Of a DNA stretch of 35,489 nt, positions 1 to 6,555 are shown piece after piece. Position 1 is the stretch's first letter; the number at the start of each line of letters is the position of its first letter. The position numbers and the translations under genes were made by a program. Source of the stretch: Treponema sp. (GTDB lineage: Bacteria; Spirochaetota; Spirochaetia; Treponematales; Breznakiellaceae); assembly GCA_031281025.1 (NCBI GenBank), contig JAITFY010000053.1:1-35489 (forward strand), read 5' to 3'. Below the pieces are notes generated by a model. The model was given only the letters and a program-made list of their open reading frames with translations, searched no databases and was not told where the DNA came from.

Positions 1-551
1 GTACCCAATGTTGCAGTGTAAGGAAAAGAGCCAAAAAACAGGTAATCATTTAAAAACGCTCTTAAATCAGCAGTTTTTTTTCTGGCATTAATTCCTTTAA
101 GAGTTAGATATTCTGCAAAAGACAAAGGCAGCATGTTTATTTCGATGTATCTACCGGAAAGCAAAGTCGCTAATTCTCCGGAAAGCATATAGGCATTAGA
201 GCCTGTAACATACAAATCAACCCTTTTTTTTAAAAAAAGCCCATCAATTGCTTTTTCAAAACCAGCGCACTGCTGCACTTCATCAATAAAAACATAAGTA
301 TATTTATTTTTACACAGGCGCTTTTGTATATAAGCATACAAAACCTTGTAATCCAGCAAAGATTCAAATTCGGGATATTCCAGATTGATCGAGATTATCT
401 GATCATCGCCAACGCCGGAAGCCTTGAGCCAATCGATATACTGCAACAAAAGCGTAGATTTCCCACACCGCCTGATTCCAGTGATTACCTTTATAACCTG
501 TTTTTCCCGCCAAGCCGTCAATTCAGCCATATATTCTTTTCGTTGTACCAT
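1..551 (-). CDS. AAA-type ATPase of the DUF4143 family, 5' part only (runs off the left edge)
   Basis: The reading frame opens at an ATG at 551 and stays open to base 1, giving about 183 residues of the N-terminal half. A Walker A motif GIRRCGKST lies at residues 25-33 and a Walker B motif YVFIDEVQ at about 86-93. A sensor-like VTGSN and the LSGRYIEI and LSFAEYL stretches follow. This order is typical of the large prokaryotic AAA_14/DUF4143 ATPase family, whose C-terminal DUF4143 domain would lie outside the window. The cellular role of this family is poorly known; many members are sporadic accessory genes, often in multiple copies per genome. The start has no Shine-Dalgarno but sits 7 bases after a TATAAT box, so the mRNA may be leaderless. 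An alternative start is Met8 at 530, preceded by a weak purine run. The family call is firm; the function is not. Confidence 0.85.
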   Translation of the reverse strand, partial: MVQRKEYMAELTAWREKQVIKVITGIRRCGKSTLLLQYIDWLKASGVGDDQIISINLEYPEFESLLDYKVLYAYIQKRLCKNKYTYVFIDEVQQCAGFEKAIDGLFLKKRVDLYVTGSNAYMLSGELATLLSGRYIEINMLPLSFAEYLTLKGINARKKTADLRAFLNDYLFFGSFPYTATLG

Positions 552-558
552 AAACCAA

Positions 559-586
559 ATTATACACGATTTTCTTAAAATGTCAA
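559..586 (-). promoter_or_regulatory. Near-consensus sigma-70 promoter of the AAA ATPase gene
   Basis: Read on the minus strand, TTGACA (586-581) is followed after 16 bases by TATAAT (564-559). Both hexamers are perfect. The ATG at 551 is 7 bases past the -10 box, so transcription should start at or next to the A of the start codon. The -35 box overlaps the edge of the palindrome at 585-612. Confidence 0.8.
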
Positions 587-652
587 GTTATTTCTCTGTA
601 GAGAAAAAACTTCTTAAAATACCAAGTTTTTTCTCTACAGAGAAATAACTTG
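584..652. repeat. Pair of inverted 28-29 bp palindromes upstream of the ATPase gene
   Basis: Two units, 584-612 and 624-652, are exact reverse complements over 29 bases. Each unit is itself an imperfect palindrome: 13-base arms AAGTTATTTCTCT / AGAGAAAAAACTT with one mismatch around a 2-base centre. The units are separated by 11 bases. The first unit touches the -35 box of the ATPase promoter and the second lies just upstream, which is the geometry of a double operator. It could also be a small mobile palindromic repeat. No regulator gene is visible beside it. Confidence 0.75.
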
Positions 653-697
653 GAAAAACAAATCAATCAGCATACATTTCTGCAAGAGTCCCCTGTC

Positions 698-726
698 TTG
701 AATTATCCCCATCCGCACACTACAAT
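698..726 (+). promoter_or_regulatory. Candidate promoter of xseA
   Basis: TTGAAT (698-703), a 17-base spacer, then TACAAT (721-726). The xseA ATG at 733 follows the -10 box by only 6 bases and there is no Shine-Dalgarno, so a leaderless transcript is predicted. Confidence 0.6.
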
Positions 727-732
727 AAACCA

Positions 733-1920
733 ATGTTACCAATTACTGTAACCGAGCTTACAGAACAGATTCGCAGCTGTCTTGAGGGGTCTTTTTCTGT
801 TGTCTGTGTTGAGGGCGAAATCTCAAATTGCAGGCCGGCAAGTTCGGGGCATCTTTATTTTAGCTTAAAAGATTCCAGCGCAAAAATTGATGCCGTAATG
901 TTTAAAAACAGGCTGCGGACTTTAAATTTTGAACCAAAAGACGGAATGTTATTGCGTGTACGCGGAAGCCTTTCTGTTTATGCGCCAAGGGGAACTTACT
1001 CCATCGTATGCGAAGAAATGGAAATTGCAGGACATGGCGAAATTCTTGCGCTGCTGGAAAAAAGAAAACAAAAGCTAAAACAGGAAGGCCTGTTTGATAC
1101 AGAGCGAAAAAAACCGCTGCCGCGTTTTCCTTTTACTGTTGGAGTTATCAGTTCTCCCACTGGGGCTGCTGTCCGCGATATTCTTAATATTTTGGCGCGG
1201 CGCGCTCCAAACCTAAAAGTGATAATCCTGCCCGCTGCAGTACAGGGCGACGATGCAGCCGCGCTTTTAACGGCAAGGATTAGGCAGGCAAACCAATGGC
1301 AGCTAACAGATGTATTAATCGTAGGAAGGGGAGGCGGCTCTTTGGAAGATCTGCTGCCGTTCTCCGAAGAAGAAGTTGTCCGCGCAGTAGCGGCATCGGA
1401 CATTCCAGTGGTAAGCGCAGTGGGGCACGAAATTGACTGGGCTTTGTGCGATTTTGCCGCAGACCTGCGAGCGCCAACACCATCCGCAGCCGCAGAGCTT
1501 GTCAGCGAAAACCTTTGCACGCTTACGGACACAATCAATGAGTATGCGGAAATTTTTACTGACGTTATGCGAACACGTCTGGAAAGAGCGCGTTTATTGA
1601 TAAAACCTTTTGACCCGCAGGATATGGAATACCGTATCCGCACCATTTTACAGCCGCGTCTTATCCGTCTTGATGATGCAAAAGATTCACTAATCACAGC
1701 CATGTCAGAAAAGTGTGTTACATTAAAAAACAGGGTAGAACTTACAAGCGCTGTAATAAAAGCCGCAAGCCCGTTATCTGCAATGGAAAAGGGATTTTCC
1801 GTTGTAACAGACAATACAGGCAAAGTGGTACTTGACGCTGCAAAAGTAAAAATAGGGCAACAGCTGACTATACGTCCATTAAAGGGAAAAATTACTGCAA
1901 AAATCGAGGCTATAATTTAA
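733..1920 (+). CDS. xseA: Exodeoxyribonuclease VII large subunit
   Basis: Catalytic subunit of exonuclease VII, which degrades single-stranded DNA into oligonucleotides in repair. Residues about 1-100 form the OB-fold ssDNA-binding domain, with the family signature GEISNCRPASSGHLYFSLKD. The catalytic domain follows with VGVISSPTGAAVRDI, then GRGGGSLEDLLPFSEEEVVRA (from about G198) and the GHEID box at 231-235, followed by RAPTPSAAAELV. At 395 residues it is shorter than the E. coli protein (about 456), with the shortening in the helical C-terminal part. It begins an operon with xseB (10 bases downstream) and mutL. The start is inferred from the close -10 box and the lack of any upstream in-frame alternative with a better site. 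Confidence 0.96.
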   Translation: MLPITVTELTEQIRSCLEGSFSVVCVEGEISNCRPASSGHLYFSLKDSSAKIDAVMFKNRLRTLNFEPKDGMLLRVRGSLSVYAPRGTYSIVCEEMEIAGHGEILALLEKRKQKLKQEGLFDTERKKPLPRFPFTVGVISSPTGAAVRDILNILARRAPNLKVIILPAAVQGDDAAALLTARIRQANQWQLTDVLIVGRGGGSLEDLLPFSEEEVVRAVAASDIPVVSAVGHEIDWALCDFAADLRAPTPSAAAELVSENLCTLTDTINEYAEIFTDVMRTRLERARLLIKPFDPQDMEYRIRTILQPRLIRLDDAKDSLITAMSEKCVTLKNRVELTSAVIKAASPLSAMEKGFSVVTDNTGKVVLDAAKVKIGQQLTIRPLKGKITAKIEAII

Positions 1921-1930
1921 GGAGAAAAGT

Positions 1931-2194
1931 ATGCCAAAAAAAACAATGCCAGCAAAAAACGCCGGTATGAAAAATTTTGAGGAAAGGCTTGAGCGGCTTG
2001 AAACTCTGGGCGAACAGATTCGCAAATCCGATATTCCTCTGGATGAAGCGCTTGCGGCTTTTGAAGAAGGTATACGCCTTGCGCGGGCTTTGGAAAACGA
2101 TCTGGAAAAAATAGAAAACCGCATCGAAATACTGATGAATTCCACAGAAGCGCCTGCGGACGAATCCCCCGATCTGGAACTCTTTGAGCAATGA
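1931..2194 (+). CDS. xseB: Exodeoxyribonuclease VII small subunit
   Basis: Eighty-seven residues, the normal size for XseB. The typical core is present: NFEERLERLETLGEQIRKSD, then PLDEALAAFEEGIRLAR and a C-terminal helix ending in IEILM. XseB binds along the helical stalk of XseA to form the holoenzyme. The start is set by a strong AAGGAG (from 1919) a few bases before the ATG. The stop overlaps the mutL start as ATGA (2191-2194), so xseB and mutL are probably translationally coupled. The short basic N-terminal tail MPKKTMPAKNAG is an extension before the conserved core. Confidence 0.95.
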   Translation: MPKKTMPAKNAGMKNFEERLERLETLGEQIRKSDIPLDEALAAFEEGIRLARALENDLEKIENRIEILMNSTEAPADESPDLELFEQ

Positions 2195-3942
2195 ACCGGA
2201 TACAGATTTTAGCGCCAGAGGAAGCTCGACGTATTGCTGCTGGGGAAGTTATCGATAGGCCTGCAGCGTTGGTTCGGGAATTTCTTGATAATGCCATAGA
2301 TGCCGGCTCTTTTAATATCGATGTCTCAATAGAAGAAGGCGGCAGCAAAAAGGTAGAAGTATCTGATGACGGCGCCGGCATGAACCTGGAAGATTTACAG
2401 TTGTGCTGGCTGACTCATGCCACAAGCAAGATACGCGGCCTTGATGATCTTGATACAGCCCTTACACTTGGCTTTAGGGGAGAAGCGTTAGCGGCAGCAG
2501 CGGCAGTTGCACGTATCGAGATTATTACAAGCACTGACGGCAGAGAGTCATGGCGCCTTGAAGCCGGCCCCACAGACAGTCATTCAACGAAGTTTGAAAT
2601 AACAAGGCGGACAAAAGGCACAACTGTAAGAGCGCTTAATGTTTTTGACAGTATCCCTGCCCGCAAACGATTTTTAAAAAGGGAAGGAAGCGAAGCGGTT
2701 CTTTGCCGCCAGGTCTTTATCGATAAAGCATGCGCTTTTAACACAATCAATTTCCGGTTTATTCAGGACGGCAAATTAAAAGATTTTTTCCCTGCTGTTT
2801 CATCAAAAAAGAAACGTTTTGCCGCAGCATTTTTACAGTCATCCTATGGCAGCGATAACTTCCTGCACGAGATAAATGTTACGGGTGAAAATTTTTCTGC
2901 AGAAATTGTAATCGGCGGGCCAGAATTGTATCGAAATGACAGGCGGCAATTATTTGTCTTTGTCAACGGAAGAAGAGTACAGGAATACTTTCTAATTCAG
3001 GCTATGGAGTATGGCGCTTCAGGCTGGTTTCCCAATGGCACTCATCCGGTAGGAGCTGTCTTTGTAGAGGTTGATCCATCTTATGCGGATTTTAACATTC
3101 ATCCAGCAAAACGCGAAGTGCGTTTCCGCGATCAGGGTGTTATTCACTCAGCAGTCTCTGGTGGTGTCAAGAATTTTTTTCATAGTTTGTTTTTAAGAAC
3201 TTCACACAAAGATGCAGAGACGAAGGAATACCATTTAAACTCTCGCCAAGACGCAGAGACGCCAAGAACGCAAAGAAATGAATTAAATTTTTCTTATAAT
3301 AATTATGAAATAAAACAAAACACGAATTTGAATGAGAAGATATCTAACAACAACTTTGCGTCTCTGCGTCTTTGCGAGAAAAATATAGAAAAACCTTTTT
3401 ATGAAGATATGCGCTACGCAGGTAGAGTTTTTGGACTCTTCATCTTAATCGAATGGGGAAATAAGCTCTACATAATCGATCAGCACGCTGCGCATGAGCG
3501 TATTCTTTACGATAAATTTCTTAAAGAGCCGATTCCCAAACAAGAGCTGCTGGCCCCAATACCATTTCTTACGGAAAGCAGCGAGGACGATGCGTATTTG
3601 GAATCAAAGAAGGAAGAACTGTCCCAACTTGGTTTGGATATAAAAAAAGATGGGAATGACTGGCTCATTGAAGCACTGCCTGCTGATTGGCGGCTGGGCG
3701 ATGCGGCAACCGTAAAAGAGATTCTGGAGCTGCGGACAGCAGGAGAAAACATAACGCAACGCTGGGCGGCTACTCTGTGCTGCCATGCAGCAATTAAAGA
3801 CGGAGATTCCCCCGACGACCAGACTGCCTTTGCTCTTGGGAAAGAAGCGCTGCAACTACCCAATCCACACTGCCCGCACGGACGCCCAATCTGGACAGAG
3901 ATCAGCAAAGAAGCGCTTTACAAGGCTGTCAGGCGGGAGTAA
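2191..3942 (+). CDS. mutL: DNA mismatch repair protein MutL
   Basis: GHKL ATPase that links mismatch recognition by MutS to strand removal. The N-terminal ATPase motifs are clear: REFLDNAIDAG with catalytic E30 and N34, DDGAGM, HATSKI and GFRGEALA. The transducer domain carries FVNGRRV and NIHPAKREVRF. The C-terminal domain has the endonuclease-type motif DQHAAHERILYD starting at D430, plus LCCHAAIK and CPHGRP near the end, so this is a nicking MutL. The last acidic position of DQHA-x2-E-x4-E is Asp rather than Glu. Between the domains, residues about 337-397 are encoded by a palindromic repeat inserted in frame. At 583 residues the length is normal. It overlaps xseB by 4 bases and is convergent with the gene at 3945, with only 2 bases between. 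Confidence 0.95.
   Translation: MNRIQILAPEEARRIAAGEVIDRPAALVREFLDNAIDAGSFNIDVSIEEGGSKKVEVSDDGAGMNLEDLQLCWLTHATSKIRGLDDLDTALTLGFRGEALAAAAAVARIEIITSTDGRESWRLEAGPTDSHSTKFEITRRTKGTTVRALNVFDSIPARKRFLKREGSEAVLCRQVFIDKACAFNTINFRFIQDGKLKDFFPAVSSKKKRFAAAFLQSSYGSDNFLHEINVTGENFSAEIVIGGPELYRNDRRQLFVFVNGRRVQEYFLIQAMEYGASGWFPNGTHPVGAVFVEVDPSYADFNIHPAKREVRFRDQGVIHSAVSGGVKNFFHSLFLRTSHKDAETKEYHLNSRQDAETPRTQRNELNFSYNNYEIKQNTNLNEKISNNNFASLRLCEKNIEKPFYEDMRYAGRVFGLFILIEWGNKLYIIDQHAAHERILYDKFLKEPIPKQELLAPIPFLTESSEDDAYLESKKEELSQLGLDIKKDGNDWLIEALPADWRLGDAATVKEILELRTAGENITQRWAATLCCHAAIKDGDSPDDQTAFALGKEALQLPNPHCPHGRPIWTEISKEALYKAVRRE
3202..3379. repeat. In-frame palindromic repeat element inside mutL
   Basis: Within the inter-domain linker of mutL lie a left arm at 3241-3275 (TCTCGCCAAGACGCAGAGAC and on) and an inverted right arm at 3354-3379 (CTTTGCGTCTCTGCGTCTTT and on). 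They are complementary apart from a few differences, around an AT-rich centre of about 78 bases. A third, weaker direct copy of the arm core (CAAAGATGCAGAGACG) sits at 3206-3221. The GCGTCTTTGCGTCTCTGCG type motif resembles a dispersed intergenic repeat seen in many bacterial genomes. Here it is translated, giving peptides such as DAETPRTQRNE and FASLRLCEK. Confidence 0.75.
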
Positions 3943-3944
3943 CG

Positions 3945-4718
3945 CTACAGCTTCACGATTTTTTGCGCGATTAGTTTTCCCAGATAAAAGCGTGTTTCAA
4001 GTTCGTCAGGGCTGATACTTAAAAAGGTTTGGAACTCGGCTACAAAAGAATCTGGTAAAACCGGTAATTCGCATACCTGGTTAAAATAAGCGCGATGAGA
4101 CGGTTCAAAACGTTTGTTAACACAAAAAAGAGTTAGACAGGCATTTTTAATAAATCCTGCGGAAGCAATAAGATAATGAAACTTGTCATCCTGAAAACAT
4201 GCGGCGCCTAAATCGGACAGGAAATGTTCCATTTTTAATTGAACTGCACTTCGCATTTCCTTCCAGAAATTATTACTGATATTTTTCAACAGTTTTCTTT
4301 TTTCGTGTATCCAGTTGGAACGGGAAAAAATTATATCACAATTTGCAAGACGGTAAAAACCATAAGTTCCCGAATCTTTTATAAACCACAATGATTCATG
4401 TTTAGTATACGCAATGTTTACAAGTTCATCAATTTTTTCTGTTTTTTTAAATTCAAAACGCACCGGAATATCACCGATTAAAAAGCGGTCTTTTTCACCC
4501 TGTGCGCTTTCAAAAGCAGCAACATCATCACCATAAAGGCGGCACCGCTCATTGGCATCGGGAATGGGAGCAGAATAAAAAACATCAAGGATAAGCGCAA
4601 AATACGGGTCAAGTACATCTGCCAATGCTGCTTCGTTTAAGGTTATACATTCAACACCTTCCCATGAGGAAACGATTCCTGTAAAGCGTTCTACTAGTTG
4701 TTTGGTCTTATATTTCAT
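3945..4718 (-). CDS. Unrecognised protein, possibly nucleotidyltransferase-like
   Basis: A 257-residue soluble protein with no signal peptide or membrane segment. I do not recognise it with confidence. The first 110 residues read as alternating strands and helices (YFALILDVFYSAPIP, then FLIGDIPVRFEFKKTEKIDELV). The second half is helical, with CLTLFCVNKRFEPSHRAYFN. That arrangement, especially the N-x-R-x-x-P-S stretch, recalls the helical half of nucleotidyltransferase-like proteins such as DUF4037, but a clear G-S-x-D catalytic motif is not visible. The start at 4718 is supported by GGAG about 8 bases upstream. It is divergent from the gene at 4745, with starts only 26 bases apart, and convergent with mutL. 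Confidence 0.75.
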   Translation of the reverse strand: MKYKTKQLVERFTGIVSSWEGVECITLNEAALADVLDPYFALILDVFYSAPIPDANERCRLYGDDVAAFESAQGEKDRFLIGDIPVRFEFKKTEKIDELVNIAYTKHESLWFIKDSGTYGFYRLANCDIIFSRSNWIHEKRKLLKNISNNFWKEMRSAVQLKMEHFLSDLGAACFQDDKFHYLIASAGFIKNACLTLFCVNKRFEPSHRAYFNQVCELPVLPDSFVAEFQTFLSISPDELETRFYLGKLIAQKIVKL

Positions 4719-4744
4719 GGTGATTCTCCGTATAATATTTTATC

Positions 4745-5347
4745 ATGAGTATTATTAAAGCACAACTCCAATCATATAAAAAACATTTCCTTGTTTTAGC
4801 GCCTCATAGGGATGTAAGGGTTAAATTACAAAAGTACAGCGATGCGTTTATCGACAGCGGATTAAAAGGAGTGTACAAATTTCCATTGGTGGCGCCGTTG
4901 GCTGTACTTTCAAAACCATTAACAAGCGAGGAATTAAAACAAATTGCCCATTCTTTAAGGGAAATCGTTGGAAAGAGCAAAATAAATGCGGTTGATGCAA
5001 CTACAGCCGATTTTCCGGCAGATTCACAAGAATTAAGGCTTTTAGGGCACTGTCTTGATTTGAATATCCCTATCAATGTATTTGAAAGCATAAAAAAACA
5101 GGTAAAAAGCTTCTTTTCTCCGTTAATAATCGGCAGTTTTCTGATACCGGAAGCTGATAGGGATACTATAAAAAAATTCTCACATAGAAAAGAAGAATTA
5201 TCTTTTCGCGCTGCCGCTGTTGCAAATATGTCATGGCAGCAAGTTCAACAGGACAGCGAAATTGTATATAGATGGGAAATAGGAAAACTTTGCTGGCTGC
5301 CCCGTATTGCGGAAAAAAAGGGCTTTACAAAATCAAAAATTATGTAA
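4745..5347 (+). CDS. Unrecognised protein resembling a 2H phosphoesterase without catalytic histidines
   Basis: A 200-residue soluble protein. The pattern FPLVAPLAVLSKPLTSEELKQ followed by an amphipathic helix, then a second strand region SPLIIGSFLIPE, and a C-terminal strand pair ending in YRWEIGKLCWLP, is laid out like LigT/2'-5' RNA ligase proteins of the 2H superfamily. In active members HxT/S motifs sit at the two inner strands. Here these positions read APLAV and SPLII, so if the homology is right it is a non-catalytic relative. This is inference from layout only. The gene has no Shine-Dalgarno, but TATAAT (4731-4736) lies 8 bases before the ATG. It may be co-transcribed with the acyltransferase at 5357, although that gene has its own candidate -10 box. 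Confidence 0.7.
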   Translation: MSIIKAQLQSYKKHFLVLAPHRDVRVKLQKYSDAFIDSGLKGVYKFPLVAPLAVLSKPLTSEELKQIAHSLREIVGKSKINAVDATTADFPADSQELRLLGHCLDLNIPINVFESIKKQVKSFFSPLIIGSFLIPEADRDTIKKFSHRKEELSFRAAAVANMSWQQVQQDSEIVYRWEIGKLCWLPRIAEKKGFTKSKIM

Positions 5348-5351
5348 TAAT
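5346..5351 (+). promoter_or_regulatory. Candidate extended -10 box of the acyltransferase gene
   Basis: TGTAATAAT (5343-5351) is an extended -10 element. A TTTACA -35-like hexamer lies at 5324-5329 with a 16-base spacer. The ATG at 5357 is 5 bases downstream and lacks a Shine-Dalgarno. The element overlaps the end of the preceding gene. Confidence 0.4.
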
Positions 5352-5356
5352 TAAAA

Positions 5357-6553
5357 ATGATGAAAATAAAAGGGAAAATGCGTCATAGTTTTATTTACAG
5401 GTTTGGGAGGGTTCTTTGTTTACCTTTTTTAGTCCGTAAATTTAATTTAAAGTACGATAAAATAAAAGTTCCACATACACCATACATAGTCGTAGCAAAT
5501 CATCTTACAAACTGGGATCCGCTTCTTATCGGAATGTCTTTTAAAAAAAGCATGTATTATGTCGCATCTGATCATATTTTACGGATGGGATTTAAAGGCA
5601 AGCTTCTTAGGTTTGCGGTTTCACCTATTGCACGTGTCAAAACAGCGCAGGAAACTCAAACTGTCATTACCATTTTCCGGCGGTTAAAAGAAAAATGCAA
5701 TGTATGTATTTTCGCGGAAGGCACCACCTCGTTTGACGGAGAAACAGGCGAAATACCTTTATCAATTGGCAAGTTGATAAAACGGGCGGGAGTAGCGCTT
5801 GTAACATACCGCTTTACCGGTGCATATTTTTCGCATCCCAGATGGACGCGTTTTACTCATAAAGGAAAAATGGAAGGGCGCCTTGTACAAGTATACAGCC
5901 CGGAAAAAATCGCCTCCATGTCCGAAGAGGAAATTTATCAGGTAATAAAAAACGACATTTATGTAAATGCGTATGATGACCAGAAAAAAGAAAAGATAGC
6001 CTTTCGCGGGAAAAACCCGGCGGAATATCTTGAAACGGTTTTGTACTGCTGCCCAAAATGCAAACAATTTGGAACATTAACAAGCTCTAATGATTTGCTT
6101 TTCTGCACATGTGGTTTTAAAGTGCGGTACAATGAATACTGCTATTTTGAATCACCAAATAACAAAGAGGGCCCCCCTTTTGAAACAATCATGGATTGGG
6201 TAAAATGGGAAAGAGAAGAAATTGACAAGCTTGAAGCGGCGTTAGCAGCTAATGATGCTGACAACAACACTGTAATTTTTACCGACATTAATCAGCAGCT
6301 ATTTGAAACAGCAAGAGCAAGCCACAATACGCTGATTGCAGAAGGAAATCTCATTATGTACAAAGACAGATTATCTGTTAATGGAACAGATATCCTGTTT
6401 AATGAAATTATAGAAATGGGTATTATTACCATGAAAACCATTGTTTTTGCAACCAAAGATAAAATTTACGAGATACACAGTAAACATCCCAGAAGCGCGT
6501 TGAAGTACTGGGATATGTTTAAAAAAATAAAACAAAAAACAGGGGGAAATTAA
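5357..6553 (+). CDS. PlsC-like acyltransferase with C-terminal zinc ribbon
   Basis: A 1-acylglycerol-3-phosphate acyltransferase (PlsC) family protein of 398 residues. Motif I NHLTNWDP gives H49 and D54 of the HX4D catalytic pair, and motif III FAEGTTSF carries E121-G-T. The acyltransferase domain covers about residues 1-220. It is followed by a zinc-ribbon-like segment with CPKC (232-235) and CTC (250-252), then a C-terminal domain of about 100 residues of unknown role. The family moves an acyl chain from acyl-ACP or acyl-CoA to a glycerolipid or related acceptor at the inner membrane. Typical PlsC proteins are about 240 residues, so the zinc ribbon and tail are additions, shared with the paralogue at 8101-9318. 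The true acceptor is unknown. ATG codons at 5357 and 5360 are both possible starts. Confidence 0.88.
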   Translation: MMKIKGKMRHSFIYRFGRVLCLPFLVRKFNLKYDKIKVPHTPYIVVANHLTNWDPLLIGMSFKKSMYYVASDHILRMGFKGKLLRFAVSPIARVKTAQETQTVITIFRRLKEKCNVCIFAEGTTSFDGETGEIPLSIGKLIKRAGVALVTYRFTGAYFSHPRWTRFTHKGKMEGRLVQVYSPEKIASMSEEEIYQVIKNDIYVNAYDDQKKEKIAFRGKNPAEYLETVLYCCPKCKQFGTLTSSNDLLFCTCGFKVRYNEYCYFESPNNKEGPPFETIMDWVKWEREEIDKLEAALAANDADNNTVIFTDINQQLFETARASHNTLIAEGNLIMYKDRLSVNGTDILFNEIIEMGIITMKTIVFATKDKIYEIHSKHPRSALKYWDMFKKIKQKTGGN

Positions 6554-6555
6554 TT

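Noticed and set aside
996-1823. A 275-codon minus-strand open frame
   Set aside because: It lies wholly within xseA, which has full family motifs in the plus frame. The translation is Ser/Arg/Ala-rich without recognisable domains, as expected of an antisense shadow.
1917-2381. A 154-codon minus-strand open frame over xseB and the start of mutL
   Set aside because: Both plus-strand genes are certain; the antisense frame has no ribosome site or recognisable motif.
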